Shown one piece after another: positions 51,399 to 60,805 of a stretch of DNA of 64,000 bases. The translations under genes and the position numbers were made by a program. How positions within the stretch are numbered: the stretch's first letter is position 1; each line of letters starts with the position of its first letter. The notes below the pieces were generated by a model. It had not been told where the DNA came from. It made no database searches and saw nothing but the letters and a program-made list of their open reading frames with translations. Source of the DNA: Microbacterium enclense (lineage in GTDB: Bacteria > Actinomycetota > Actinomycetes > Actinomycetales > Microbacteriaceae); NCBI RefSeq assembly GCF_001456955.1, contig NZ_KQ758471.1, positions 38,576-102,575 of the forward strand. Reading direction: 5' to 3'.

Positions 51399-52073
51399 TC
51401 AGCGCAGACGCGCGGTCACGGCGTCCTGCACCTGTGCAGCGAGCTCGTCGGGAGCGGCTCGCGCATCGAGCACGAGGAAACGCTCCGGTTCGGCGCTCGC
51501 GAGCGCGAGGAATCCGTCGCGCACGCGCGCGTGGAACTCCTCCTTCTCGGCTTCGAGCCGGTCGAAGGGCTTGTCGTCGGCATCCAGACGACGGCGCGCG
51601 TCCGCGGGGTCGAGGTCGAGCAGCACCGTCAGGTCGGGCAGGAGCCCGTCGGTCGCCCAGAGCGAGAGCGCCCGCACGTCGTCGGCGTCGAGCACGCGTC
51701 CGGCCCCTTGGTAGGCGACGGAGGAGTCGAGGTAGCGATCCTGGATGACGACATCTCCGCGGGCGACGGCCGGCCGCACATGGGTCGCGATGTGGTGCGC
51801 GCGGTCCGCGGCGTACAGCAGTGCCTCGGCGCGGGGATCGATGTGGCCGCGATGGTGGAGCACGATGTCGCGAATGCGCAGACCGACCTCGGTGCCGCCG
51901 GGTTCACGGGTGCGCACGACGTTCCGGCCGCGAGTTCTGACCCACTGCTCGAGAAGCGCGGCCTGCGTGGTCTTGCCGGCGCCGTCTCCACCCTCGAAGG
52001 TGATGAACAGCCCCGGTCCCCCGGCCGCCGCCGCCCGTGGGGCGTGCAGCGACCGGGTGGTATCGCCCGTCAC
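51399..52073 (-). CDS. tmk: Thymidylate kinase
   Basis: 224 residues; GTG 52073 overlaps the topA TGA. P-loop EGGDGAGKTTQ (about 27-37), REPGGTEVG, DRYLDSSVAYQGAGR and lid region DDKPFDRLEAEKEEFHARVRDGF are intact. It phosphorylates dTMP for DNA synthesis. A 17-residue N-terminal extension precedes the P-loop domain. Coupled behind topA and ahead of holB. Confidence 0.96.
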   Translation of the reverse strand: MTGDTTRSLHAPRAAAAGGPGLFITFEGGDGAGKTTQAALLEQWVRTRGRNVVRTREPGGTEVGLRIRDIVLHHRGHIDPRAEALLYAADRAHHIATHVRPAVARGDVVIQDRYLDSSVAYQGAGRVLDADDVRALSLWATDGLLPDLTVLLDLDPADARRRLDADDKPFDRLEAEKEEFHARVRDGFLALASAEPERFLVLDARAAPDELAAQVQDAVTARLR

Positions 52074-54961
52074 GACTCCGTCGCGGGCGCCTTGCGCCTG
52101 ACCGCGGCCTTGGGCGCTGCGGCCTTGGCTGCCGTCGTCCTGGTGGCGGTCGTCTTCGCCGCGGCCGTCTTGGCGGCGGTCGACTTGGCGGCTGTCGTCT
52201 TCGCCGCGGTCGACTTGGCCGCGGTCGCCTTCGCCGTGGTCGTCTTCGCCGCCGTCGTCTTCGCCGCGGTCGACTTCGCCGCCGTCGACGTCTTGCGCGC
52301 GGTGGTCTTCTTGGGCGCCGGCCCCTTGGCCCGCTTGTCGGCGATCAACTCGACGGCGCGCTCGAACGAGATCTCCAGCGCGTTCTCGCCGCGCGGGACG
52401 GTCGCGTTGGTCTCACCGTCGGTGACGTAGGGACCGAATCGACCGTCCTTGAGCTTGATGGGCTTGCCGCTGACCGGGTCGGCGTCGAACTCCTTCAGGG
52501 CGCTCGATGCGCGGCGAGCGCCGTACTTGGGCTCGGCGTACTTGGCGATCGCCTCTTCGAGCGTGATGTCGAAGATCTGCTGCTCGTTGTCGAGCGAACG
52601 CGAATCCGTCCCCTTCTTCAGGTACGGGCCGAAGCGACCGTTCTGGGCCGTGATCTCGGCCCCCGTCTCGGGGTCGGCGCCCACGACGCGCGGCAGCGAC
52701 AGCAACTGCAGGGCGGCGTCGAGGCCGATCGTGTCGACCGACATCGAGCGGAACAGCGACGCGGTCCGGGGCTTGGGCGCCGCCTCCTTCTTCACTCCGC
52801 GCTTCTTCGGCTGCTCGACCACCTCACCCGTAGCCTGATCGACCTCGTCGGGCTCCTCGGCATCCACTTCCTGCACGTACGGACCGAAGCGGCCGTCTTT
52901 CACGACGACGAGCTTGCCGTTGTCGGGGTTCTCGCCCAGCACGCGGTCTCCCGCCACCGGCGCCTCGATGAGCTCGCGGGCCTTCTCGGGCGTGAGCTCG
53001 TCAGGCGCGAGGTCTTCGGGGATGTTGACGATGCGGGGCTTGTCTTCGGCGTCGGCCGACGGGTCGACGACTTCGAGGTACGGACCGTACTTGCCGAAGC
53101 GCAGCGTCGCGGTGTCGGTGATGCGCGTGGAGTTCAACTCGCGCGCATCGATCTCGCCGAGGTTGTCGACGATGTGCCGCAGACCCACCTGCTTCTCGGA
53201 ACCGAAGTAGAACGACTTCAACCATTCGGTGCGGCGCTGCTCACCGCGCGCGATCGCGTCGAGGTCGTCCTCGAGGGCGGCGGTGAAGTCGTAGTCGACG
53301 AGGTCGGCGAAGTGCTCCTCGAGCAGACGCACCACGCTGAAGGCGAGCCAGCTGGGCACGAGCGCCTGGCCGCGCTTGGTGACGTACCCGCGGTCGAGGA
53401 TCACGCCGATGATGCTGGCGAAGGTCGACGGGCGACCGATGCCCTTCTCCTCCAACGCCTTGACGAGGCTCGCCTCGGTGTAGCGCGGCTTGGGCGAAGT
53501 GCTGTGCCCCTTGGGCTCGACGTCGCTGACGGCGAGCTCGTCGCCGACGGAGACAGCCGGCAGCGACTGGTCGGCGTCGTCGTCGTTGCGCTTCTCATCG
53601 GCGCCCTCTTCGTAGGCCTCGAGGAAGCCCTTGAAGGTGTAGACGGTGCCGGACGCCGTGAACTCGGCGACCTGTGCCTCCGCGTTCACGGTGAGGGTGA
53701 CCGTCGTCGTCTCGTACTTGGCATCCGCCATCTGGCTGGCGACGGTGCGCTTCCAGATCAGGTCGTAGAGCTTCTGCTCGTCGCGGTCGAGCGCCGACGC
53801 CAGCGACGCCGGGGTCCGGAACTCCTCACCCGACGGGCGGATGGCCTCGTGGGCTTCCTGCGCGTTCTTCGACTTGCTCTTGTACACGCGCGGGTTGGCG
53901 GGGACCGCCTTGTCGCCGTAGAGCTTCACCGCCTGCGCGCGGGCGGCCGCGATGGCCTGGCCCGAGAGCGCGACGGAGTCGGTTCGCATATAGGTGATGA
54001 AACCCTTCTCGTAAAGACGCTGTGCGACGCCCATGGCGTGCTTGGCGCTCATCGAGAGCTTGCGGCCGGCCTCCTGCTGCATCGTGGAGGTCGTGAAGGG
54101 TGCGCGGGGACTGCGGGTTCCGGGCTTGGCCTCGACCTTGGCGACGGTGGCGCGACCCGCGGCGGTGATGGCCTCGGCGAGCGTGCGGGCGCGGGCTTCG
54201 TCGAGCACCACGACGGCCTTCTTGAGCTGGCCGTTGTCGTCGTAGTCGCCGCCTCGGGCGATGGGGGCGCCGTCGAGGCGGTTCAGGCGGGTGGTGAACG
54301 ACGAGCCCGCCCGCGTGGCGAGCGCCTCGACGTCCCAGTACGACGCGGAGACGAACGCCATACGCTCGCGCTCGCGCTCGACGACCATGCGGGTGGCCGC
54401 GGACTGCACACGACCGGCGCTGAGGGCGGTGCCCTCGCGTCCGGAGCCGACCTTGCGCCACAGCACCGGCGACACGTCCCAGCCGTAGAGGCGGTCGAGG
54501 ACGCGACGCGTCTCTTGCGCGTCGACGAGCGAGACGTCGAGATCGCGGGTGTGCTCGGCGGCGTCGCGGATGGCGTCCTTGGTGATCTCGTGGAAGATCA
54601 TGCGGCGAACGGGGACCTTGGGCTTGAGCACCTCGAGGAGGTGCCACGCGATGGCTTCGCCTTCGCGGTCGCCATCAGTGGCGAGGAGGACTTCGTCGGC
54701 ACCCTTGAGCGCCCGCTTGAGCTCGGCGACCGTCTTGGTCTTGCGGTCGTTCACGACGTAGAAGGGATCGAAGTCGTTCTCGACATCGATGGAGTACTTG
54801 CCGTACGCCGCCTTCTTGTCGGCCGGGATCTCCTTCTTCGAGGCGAGGTCGCGGATGTGCCCGACCGAGCTGAGCACTTCGTAGTCGTCGCCGAGGTATC
54901 CCTGAATCGACTTCATCTTCGTCGGGGACTCGACGATGACGAGCTTCTTGCCGTTTGCCAC
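52070..54961 (-). CDS. topA: DNA topoisomerase I (type IA)
   Basis: 963 residues from GTG 54961, chosen for AAAGGA 5 nt upstream and the canonical N-terminus KKLVIVESPTKMKSIQ; the longer frame to 55129 is not supported. TOPRIM acidic motif LLATDGDREGEAIAWHL (about 93-109), SAGRVQSAATRMVV (about 181) and catalytic Tyr about 324 in GFITYMRTDS. Instead of zinc fingers it has several repeated C-terminal FGPY(V/L)-type modules (RFGPYVQ, RFGPYLK, RFGPYVTDGE). It ends in an 80-residue Lys/Ala/Thr tail of KTTAA/KSTAA pentads, as in mycobacterial TopA. It relaxes negative supercoils. Confidence 0.96.
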   Translation of the reverse strand: MANGKKLVIVESPTKMKSIQGYLGDDYEVLSSVGHIRDLASKKEIPADKKAAYGKYSIDVENDFDPFYVVNDRKTKTVAELKRALKGADEVLLATDGDREGEAIAWHLLEVLKPKVPVRRMIFHEITKDAIRDAAEHTRDLDVSLVDAQETRRVLDRLYGWDVSPVLWRKVGSGREGTALSAGRVQSAATRMVVERERERMAFVSASYWDVEALATRAGSSFTTRLNRLDGAPIARGGDYDDNGQLKKAVVVLDEARARTLAEAITAAGRATVAKVEAKPGTRSPRAPFTTSTMQQEAGRKLSMSAKHAMGVAQRLYEKGFITYMRTDSVALSGQAIAAARAQAVKLYGDKAVPANPRVYKSKSKNAQEAHEAIRPSGEEFRTPASLASALDRDEQKLYDLIWKRTVASQMADAKYETTTVTLTVNAEAQVAEFTASGTVYTFKGFLEAYEEGADEKRNDDDADQSLPAVSVGDELAVSDVEPKGHSTSPKPRYTEASLVKALEEKGIGRPSTFASIIGVILDRGYVTKRGQALVPSWLAFSVVRLLEEHFADLVDYDFTAALEDDLDAIARGEQRRTEWLKSFYFGSEKQVGLRHIVDNLGEIDARELNSTRITDTATLRFGKYGPYLEVVDPSADAEDKPRIVNIPEDLAPDELTPEKARELIEAPVAGDRVLGENPDNGKLVVVKDGRFGPYVQEVDAEEPDEVDQATGEVVEQPKKRGVKKEAAPKPRTASLFRSMSVDTIGLDAALQLLSLPRVVGADPETGAEITAQNGRFGPYLKKGTDSRSLDNEQQIFDITLEEAIAKYAEPKYGARRASSALKEFDADPVSGKPIKLKDGRFGPYVTDGETNATVPRGENALEISFERAVELIADKRAKGPAPKKTTARKTSTAAKSTAAKTTAAKTTTAKATAAKSTAAKTTAAKSTAAKTAAAKTTATRTTAAKAAAPKAAVRRKAPATES

Positions 54962-55020
54962 TGGGGTCCTTTCTTCGATGCACACCATACACACGCCTCC
55001 CTGTTCGGGTTCCGGGAGGA

Positions 55021-55350
55021 TCACGGGCTCGGAGTGTCGGGGGGTCCGGCCCGGGAGCGCGCATCGAATGAGATTCCACCGTACGCCCCAGCGACCGTGA
55101 TGGTCGCGACCAGACCCGCCACGTCGCACCCGCTGAGGCGCACGTCACCCGCCGCGGCGATCCGTCCGGCCCGCTCGCACGGCGCGCCGGACACCGCGCC
55201 GCTCGCCGCATCCGCGGCCGCGAGGGCTGCGGCGTCGGCGATGCCGGCCACCCGTCGGGCTTCGACGACGGCCCCGCCGACCACGCCGAGCGAGACGGTG
55301 ACGGCGACCAGCGCCGCGACGACGCCGACCACGGAGACGCTTCCCGCCAT
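55021..55350 (-). CDS. Rv3654c/TadE-like secreted helix protein
   Basis: 109 residues from ATG 55350, which shares a base with the TGA of the TadE gene (TGATG). N-terminal helix about 5-30 (GVVAALVAVTVSLGVVGGAVVEARRVAGIADAAALAAAD split) resembles the helicase/secretion-neighbourhood TadE-like family. Two cysteines (CERAGRIAAAGDVRLSGC) fit the extracellular part. Presumed minor pilin/pseudopilin of the Tad locus. It is the last gene before topA. Confidence 0.75.
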   Translation of the reverse strand: MAGSVSVVGVVAALVAVTVSLGVVGGAVVEARRVAGIADAAALAAADAASGAVSGAPCERAGRIAAAGDVRLSGCDVAGLVATITVAGAYGGISFDARSRAGPPDTPSP

Positions 55351-55679
55351 CACCGTCCTCCGTCGAGCGCACAGGCGCGCGCCGTGACGGCGGGAAGCGG
55401 AAGCACCGCTCGCACGGGGGCGACAGCCGAAACGCACACGAGCCCGTCCTGACGCTGAACGGATGCCGTCGCCTCGCCGTCGCCCAACGCGGCGAACGCT
55501 TCGGCGTCGCCACGGCCGAGCAAGCGGGCCGCCTCGGTGACGGCGTGCTGCAGACGCACGGTCGCGGTCGCCGTGCCGAGCAGGCCGACACCGAGAGCCA
55601 GGACGACGATGACGGCGGGAAGAGCCACCGCGAACTCGGCCGCGACGGCGCCCCGATCGTCGAGCAGACGCCGGGTCAT
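55350..55679 (-). CDS. TadE-family pilus assembly protein
   Basis: 109 residues; ATG 55679 overlaps the TGA of the DUF4244 gene. DRGAVAAEFAVALPAVIVVLALGVGLLG carries the TadE signature (RG-x-x-A-x-EFA followed by a membrane helix). Two Cys (VCVSAV, ARACAL) lie in the extracellular part. Processed minor pilin by family. Confidence 0.85.
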   Translation of the reverse strand: MTRRLLDDRGAVAAEFAVALPAVIVVLALGVGLLGTATATVRLQHAVTEAARLLGRGDAEAFAALGDGEATASVQRQDGLVCVSAVAPVRAVLPLPAVTARACALDGGR

Positions 55680-55912
55680 TGCACGGTGAGCGCGCGGCGC
55701 ACGAGGTCGGTCAGGATGCCGCGCACCTCGTCACTGCGCATGATCACGACCAGGAGACCGGCGAAGGCGACGGCGGCCATCGTCGCGATGGCGTACTCGG
55801 CCGTGGCGGCACCGCGGTCGTCGAGGAAGAGCGCGCCGGCACGAGCCGTCGTCAAGGGCGGCAGAGCGAGACCGGCATCGGTGGAACGGGGTGCGACTGA
55901 GAACACGGACAT
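55676..55912 (-). CDS. DUF4244 Flp-pilin-like protein
   Basis: 78 residues from ATG 55912 (AGGAG, 5-nt spacing). The processing-site-like stretch DDRGAATAEYAIATMAAVAFAGLLVVIM has the G/A-x4-EY pattern of Flp prepilins followed by a hydrophobic helix, then a short polar tail. Probably the major pilin of a minimal Tad system. Preceded by a 440-bp repeat-bearing gap after the GspF-like gene. Confidence 0.85.
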   Translation of the reverse strand: MSVFSVAPRSTDAGLALPPLTTARAGALFLDDRGAATAEYAIATMAAVAFAGLLVVIMRSDEVRGILTDLVRRALTVQ

Positions 55913-56078
55913 GGGAACTCCTAGGGGGCGAGGGTGGGTGGTTGAGCAGGGGCGGGTCGAGGAAGCGCATGTACGCGCTGAAGAACGGGGGTGGTCGGGG
56001 AAAGGGACGGCGCGGGACGGGCCGGCGGTCCTCGTCGTCGGCGTGCGTGAGCAGCTCGCGGAGGGGGCCACCGACAGC

Positions 56079-56270
56079 GGCTCGGAGCGCGAGCCCGCGG
56101 CCAGGGCCCACCGCAGCGGCTCACGACGTGGGCCCTGGCTCGGAGCGCGAGCCCGCGGCCAGGGCCCACCGCAGCGGCTCACGACGTGGGCCCTGGCTCG
56201 GAGCGCGAGCCCGCGGCCAGGGCCCACCGCAGCGGCTCACGACGTGGGCCCACGGCCAGGGCACCCGAGC
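56079..56270. repeat. 58-bp tandem repeat, three copies, each with two hairpins
   Basis: Copies begin at 56079, 56137 and 56195 (GGCTCGGAGCGCGAGCC), 58 bp apart and essentially identical; a degenerate fourth partial copy follows to about 56270. Within each unit GGCTCG/CGAGCC flank a 5-nt loop, and GGGCCCAC/GTGGGCCC flank a 16-nt loop. The array lies in the 55913-56349 gap between the GspF-like gene and the DUF4244 pilin gene; I see no gene in this gap. It may set the relative expression of ATPase/GspF versus pilin genes. Confidence 0.85.
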
Positions 56271-56349
56271 GGCTCACGGCGGGCGCCACGACGAGGGCCG
56301 CGACAACGGCCCCGCGGCAACGGCCACGGCACCGGCTGACGGTAGCGAC

Positions 56350-57249
56350 TCACGGCAACGCCCCGGACCGGAGCACTCCGAGCATCATCGGCACGACCCC
56401 GAGAAGCAGGAACGCGGGAAGCGTGCACACGCCCAATGGCAGCAGCAGACGTGTGGACAGCCGGGCCGCCGCGGTGCGTCCTTCCGTCCGCGCGCGATGG
56501 CGGGCGAGCCAGGCGTGCGCGCGGAGGAGTTCCGCCGCGGGAACGCCCGCACGATGGGCGAACTCGACCGTCCGGGTCGCCTCATCGGCCGGCTCCCCGG
56601 AGACCGACTCGGGCATCGCCGCATCCACCAGACCGCGTGCGCGGTCGGCGGATACCCCGGCCGAGAGCGCGACGGCCCACAGCTGCGCCCGCAGGCCCGG
56701 AACCGACGTGGGCGGCCGGGCGCGCCGCCAGAGGTGTCGCGACCATACCCGAGCGATCACGACGAGCGTGGCGCCCGCCGCGAGGCAGAACGTCCCCCGT
56801 GGATCGGAGAGAAGGATGCCGACGGAGTCGAACCCGAGCGTGGCGCTCAACGGGATACCGAGAACCGGCAACCAGCCGAGGAGCCGGGCCGTCGCCGCGG
56901 GCTCGGCCAGGGCGACGCCGATGTCGCCCCTGACCTCCGCCGCGTCGCGAAGAGCTCCGACGACATCGCGCAGCGTGCCGGCGAGCGGCGCGCCCGTCTC
57001 GACGGCGACGGTCCACACCGCCGCGACCTCGGCCCACGCTCCGCCCGCCGACGCCAGGACGGCCCCCACGTCGCCACCCGCCTCCGCGGCGCGCGCGGCG
57101 GCAGCCAGGAGGGGGTCATCATCGGCGGCGAGGTGCGACCACGCTCTCGTCGGCGGCAACCCGGCGGACAGCAGCACGGCGAGCCGCATGATCGTCTCGA
57201 TCGCATCGGGCGGCACGGCCGCGGCGCCCGAACGCCCGGCCGCTGTCAC
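56350..57249 (-). CDS. TadB/TadC-like (GspF) inner-membrane protein
   Basis: 299 residues; GTG 57249 overlaps the tadA TGA. One type II secretion F domain (about 15-135: MRLAVLLSAGLPPTRAW, then LRDAAEVRGDIG) followed by helices at about 145-190 and a second GspF-like half (AQLWAVALSAGVSADRARGLVDAAMP). It thus looks like two short F halves fused in one polypeptide. It anchors the Tad ATPase. Confidence 0.85.
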   Translation of the reverse strand: MTAAGRSGAAAVPPDAIETIMRLAVLLSAGLPPTRAWSHLAADDDPLLAAAARAAEAGGDVGAVLASAGGAWAEVAAVWTVAVETGAPLAGTLRDVVGALRDAAEVRGDIGVALAEPAATARLLGWLPVLGIPLSATLGFDSVGILLSDPRGTFCLAAGATLVVIARVWSRHLWRRARPPTSVPGLRAQLWAVALSAGVSADRARGLVDAAMPESVSGEPADEATRTVEFAHRAGVPAAELLRAHAWLARHRARTEGRTAAARLSTRLLLPLGVCTLPAFLLLGVVPMMLGVLRSGALP

Positions 57250-58229
57250 GCCCACCGTCCGGGCTCGATCGTGATGCGCCCCCGACGCACGACAGGACAC
57301 CCCCAGCCCGTCACCTGTCGGCGTCCGGCGACCCTCTCGACGTGTACGACCGCGTCGATGGCGCTGGCGGTCAGGCGCGCGGTCGACGCGGCATCCATTC
57401 CCGCCAGCGCCCCCAGTGCCTCCAGGCGCGCCGCGACATCGGTGAGCCCGCTCGCGTGCAGGGTGCCGGCCCCGCCGTCGTGGCCGGTGTTCAACGCCAT
57501 GAGCAGTTCGCGCAGTTCCTCGCCGCGGCACTCGCCGACGACGAGCCGGTCGGGCCGCATGCGCAGCGCTTCGCGCACCAGGCGGGCGAGGGGGATCCCG
57601 CCGGCGCCCTCGATGTTGGGTTGCCGCGCTTCGAGAGCCACATGATGGGCGTGCGCCGGGCGCAGCTCGGCCACCTCTTCGACCGTGATGATGCGCTCCA
57701 TCGACGGCACCCGCGCGAGCAGGGCCGACAACAGTGTCGTCTTACCCGCCCCCGTGGCGCCGGTGATCAGGACGTTCTGACGACGGACCACCAGATTCTC
57801 GAGGTGCTCTCGTTGCGACGCGGACAGCATCCCTCCCCGTTCGAGGTCCGCCAGATCCGGTGAATCCCACCGCGGCACACGAACCGACAGCGTCGTTCCG
57901 GTCACGGCGACGGGCGCGAGGACGGCGTGGACGCGCACCCCGCGTTCGAGTCGGACGTCGACGCACGGTGCGGCGTCGTCGAGGTGCCGCCCGCCGAGCG
58001 CGATCAGCCGAACCGCGATACGACGCACCTCGTTCTCGCCCGCACGCCAGGAGTGCACGCGCTCGGCGCCGTCACCGCGGTCGACGAACAGACCTCTGTC
58101 GCCGTTGATGAACAGGTCCGTGACATCGGGGTCGTCGAGGAACGGACGGAGGAAGGCCAGCGCCGGATCCCGCCACGCCGTCGCGGTGGCGGCGGCCGTC
58201 GTCTGCAGGGGCGAAGGGGTCGATGACAT
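57246..58229 (-). CDS. TadA/CpaF-type secretion ATPase
   Basis: 327 residues from ATG 58229. N-terminal domain FLDDPDVTDLFINGD, Walker A GATGAGKTT (about 157-165), Asp-box ITVEEVAELRP, Walker B RPDRLVVGECRGEE and His-box GHDGGAGTLHASG. Powers pilus assembly. TACGGT lies 7 nt before the ATG with no ribosome site, so it is leaderless. It heads a minimal tadA-GspF-DUF4244-TadE-TadE-like locus upstream of topA, the conserved actinobacterial arrangement. No septum-site/Ssd gene precedes it here. Confidence 0.93.
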   Translation of the reverse strand: MSSTPSPLQTTAAATATAWRDPALAFLRPFLDDPDVTDLFINGDRGLFVDRGDGAERVHSWRAGENEVRRIAVRLIALGGRHLDDAAPCVDVRLERGVRVHAVLAPVAVTGTTLSVRVPRWDSPDLADLERGGMLSASQREHLENLVVRRQNVLITGATGAGKTTLLSALLARVPSMERIITVEEVAELRPAHAHHVALEARQPNIEGAGGIPLARLVREALRMRPDRLVVGECRGEELRELLMALNTGHDGGAGTLHASGLTDVAARLEALGALAGMDAASTARLTASAIDAVVHVERVAGRRQVTGWGCPVVRRGRITIEPGRWA

Positions 58230-58760
58230 GCCGACGACCGTACGGACGACGCCCGCACGCGCGGCGTCGTCACGAGGGCACCCGTGGACGACCGACCCGA
58301 ATGCACAGCTGGGGAGGAGGAGCCCGCGCTCCCCGCTCCGAGGGCCGCCCCGCAACCGGCCGGAGGTCCGCACGACGACACCATGACGTGGGAGGACCGA
58401 CCACCGATCGCCGCTCGCGGACGGCGAGCGCCGGGGCTCGTCTCGGCGACCGGCGCAGAAAATGAAGGGGGCGGCATCCCGTCAGTGGGGGGCGAGGGAT
58501 GCCGCCGTGCGCCGGAGGAATATTGGGGGGCTCCCCCCGGACGCAAATGCCGGAAGCGATGTTCGGGCGTGCCTAGATTACGCAAGGAAAATTGATCTAA
58601 CCAACTCGAAACACCCATCCACGGCGATATATCACCTGTTTCGCGTTATTCGAGATGCCAACTATCGGAGGTGGCCCCCACCGGGGGCGGTCGATAGCGT
58701 GACCGGGGTGACGACGCCCCGCGCTGACGCGGGCGTCATGTGATGCGAAGGAGCGCCGCG
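58230..58760. other. Structured intergenic region upstream of acs
   Basis: 531 bases without a supported gene. 58450-58515 can fold into a two-tier stem: CCGGCGCA (58450-58457) with TGCGCCGG (58508-58515), and GGCGGCATCCC (58470-58480) with GGGATGCCGCC (58496-58506), separated by a one-sided 12-nt A/G-rich bulge. GGGGGG-CT-CCCCCC follows at 58525-58538. From about 58565 to 58670 the sequence is unusually AT-rich for this window and probably holds the acs promoter. No known riboswitch is recognised. Confidence 0.55.
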
Positions 58761-60728
58761 ATGAGCAGCCAGATCGACCACCTCCTCTCCGAATCCCGCC
58801 GGTTCCCTCCGCCGGCCGCATTCGCCGACCAGGCCGTCGGAGACCGCACCCTCTACGAGCGCGCCTCCGCCGATCGGGAAGGGTTCTGGGCCGAGCAGGC
58901 GCGGGAACTGCACTGGCACACGCCGTTCACCCAGGTTCTCGACTGGTCGAACCCGCCCTTCGCGGAATGGTTCGCCGACGGTGAGCTCAACGTGGCCTAC
59001 AACTGCCTCGACCGCCACGTCGAGGCGGGCAACGGCGATCGCGTCGCTCTGCGGTGGGAGGGCGAACCCGGCGACACACGCAACGTCACGTACGCCGAGC
59101 TCACGGATGAGGTCAAACGGCTCGCCAACGTGCTGACCGGCCTCGGTGTCGAGCAGGGCGACCGCGTCGCGCTGTATCTGCCGATGATCCCCGAGGCGAT
59201 CGCGTCGATGCTGGCGGTGGCCCGCATCGGCGCGGTGCACTCGGTCGTCTTCGGCGGATTCTCGGCCGACAGCCTGCGGGCGCGCATCGATGATGCCGGG
59301 GCGAAGGTCGTCATCACCGCAGACGGCGGCTGGCGGAAGGGCAAAGTGTCGCCCCTCAAGCCCGCGGTCGATCAGGCACTGGCGGATCGCAACGGATCCG
59401 GCATCCAGGAGACCGTGGAGCACGTCATCGTCGTCCAGCGCGGGGGCAACGACGTCGAGTGGATCGACGACCGCGATCTGTGGTGGCACGACATCGTGCC
59501 GCAGGCGTCAGCCGACCACGAGGCGCGGGCCTTCCCCTCCGAGACGCCGCTGTTCATCCTGTACACCTCCGGCACCACGGGCAAGCCGAAGGGGATCCTC
59601 CACACCTCGGGCGGCTACCTGACGCAGGCCGCGTTCACGAACCGCGTCGTCCACGACGTGCACCCTGAGAGCGATGTCTACTGGTGCACCGCCGACATCG
59701 GGTGGATCACCGGACACACCTACGTCACCTACGGCCCCCTCGCCAACGGTGCGACACAGCTGCTGTACGAGGGCACGCCCGACACGCCCCACCCCGGCCG
59801 GTGGTGGGAGCTGATCGAGAAGCACGGCGTCACGGTCTTCTACACCGCGCCCACCGCGATCCGCTCCTTCATGAAGATCGGTCGCGACGTGCCCCAGAAG
59901 TTCGACCTGTCGTCGCTGCGGCTGCTCGGCTCGGTCGGTGAGCCGATCAACCCCGAGGCGTGGGTCTGGTACCGCGAGATCATCGGCGCCGACGAAACGC
60001 CCATCGTCGACACGTGGTGGCAGACCGAGACGGGAGCCATCATGATCTCGGCGCTGCCGGGCGTCACCGAGACCAAGCCCGGCTCCGCGCAGGTTCCGAT
60101 ACCCGGCATCTCGATCGCCGTGGTCGACGATGCCGGCGAGCCCGTCGGCAACGGCAGCGGAGGGCTGCTCGTGGTGACCGAGCCGTGGCCGAGCATGCTG
60201 CGCGGCATCTGGGGAGACCCCGACCGCTACCGCGAGACGTACTGGGAGAAGTTCGCCGACAAGGGGTACTACTTCGCCGGCGACGGCGCGCGACTCGACG
60301 ACGACGGCGACGTCTGGCTGCTCGGACGCGTCGACGACGTCATGAACGTCTCGGGCCACCGCCTGTCGACCGCTGAGATCGAATCGGCGCTCGTGGGTCA
60401 CGAGGGCGTGGCGGAAGCCGCGGTGGTGGGAGCATCCGACGAGACGACCGGCCAGGCCGTGGTCGCGTTCGTCATCATCAAGAGCCGGTACCTCGCGCAG
60501 AAGCCCGTCGAGGGACTCGGAGACGAGCTGCGCCGATGGGTGGGCGAGCAGATCGGCCCCATCGCCCGGCCGCGCGACGTCTACATCGTGGGCGAACTGC
60601 CCAAGACCCGCTCGGGCAAGATCATGCGCCGCCTGCTGCGGGACGTGGCCGAGGGACGCGAGGTCGGCGACACCACGACGCTGGCCGACACCGCCGTCAT
60701 GAGCGTCATCAGCGCCCAGGTGAAGTGA
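58761..60728 (+). CDS. acs: Acetyl-CoA synthetase
   Basis: 655 residues from ATG 58761 (AAGGAG, 7-nt spacing). ANL superfamily: YTSGTTGKPKG (about 268-278), TADIGWITGHTY, DTWWQTETGAIM, GDGARLDDDGDVWLLGRVDDVMNVSGHR split across about 505-535, and the regulatory C-terminal Lys about 620 in KTRSGKIMRR (acetylated in relatives). It activates acetate via acetyl-AMP. Length and motifs are standard. A 32-bp palindromic terminator separates it from the convergent CBM2-type gene. Confidence 0.97.
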   Translation: MSSQIDHLLSESRRFPPPAAFADQAVGDRTLYERASADREGFWAEQARELHWHTPFTQVLDWSNPPFAEWFADGELNVAYNCLDRHVEAGNGDRVALRWEGEPGDTRNVTYAELTDEVKRLANVLTGLGVEQGDRVALYLPMIPEAIASMLAVARIGAVHSVVFGGFSADSLRARIDDAGAKVVITADGGWRKGKVSPLKPAVDQALADRNGSGIQETVEHVIVVQRGGNDVEWIDDRDLWWHDIVPQASADHEARAFPSETPLFILYTSGTTGKPKGILHTSGGYLTQAAFTNRVVHDVHPESDVYWCTADIGWITGHTYVTYGPLANGATQLLYEGTPDTPHPGRWWELIEKHGVTVFYTAPTAIRSFMKIGRDVPQKFDLSSLRLLGSVGEPINPEAWVWYREIIGADETPIVDTWWQTETGAIMISALPGVTETKPGSAQVPIPGISIAVVDDAGEPVGNGSGGLLVVTEPWPSMLRGIWGDPDRYRETYWEKFADKGYYFAGDGARLDDDGDVWLLGRVDDVMNVSGHRLSTAEIESALVGHEGVAEAAVVGASDETTGQAVVAFVIIKSRYLAQKPVEGLGDELRRWVGEQIGPIARPRDVYIVGELPKTRSGKIMRRLLRDVAEGREVGDTTTLADTAVMSVISAQVK

Positions 60729-60805
60729 CGTCGGATCCGTGGATGCCGCACCACTCGGCATCCACGGATACGCGGGGGGACGAAATCGCCGCCCGCGGAC
60801 ACGAA

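Noticed and set aside
52085..52310. Separate repeat element at the topA 3' end
   Set aside because: The 15-nt periodicity is the coding repeat of the Lys/Ala/Thr tail of TopA and is in frame, so it is reported with the gene.
56079..56270. CRISPR-like appearance of the 58-bp repeats
   Set aside because: The copies are directly adjacent with no variable spacers, and no cas genes are near; it is a simple tandem repeat.
58450..58538. Known riboswitch upstream of acs
   Set aside because: I could not match the conserved cores of c-di-GMP, c-di-AMP, SAM or cobalamin riboswitches; only generic stems are visible.
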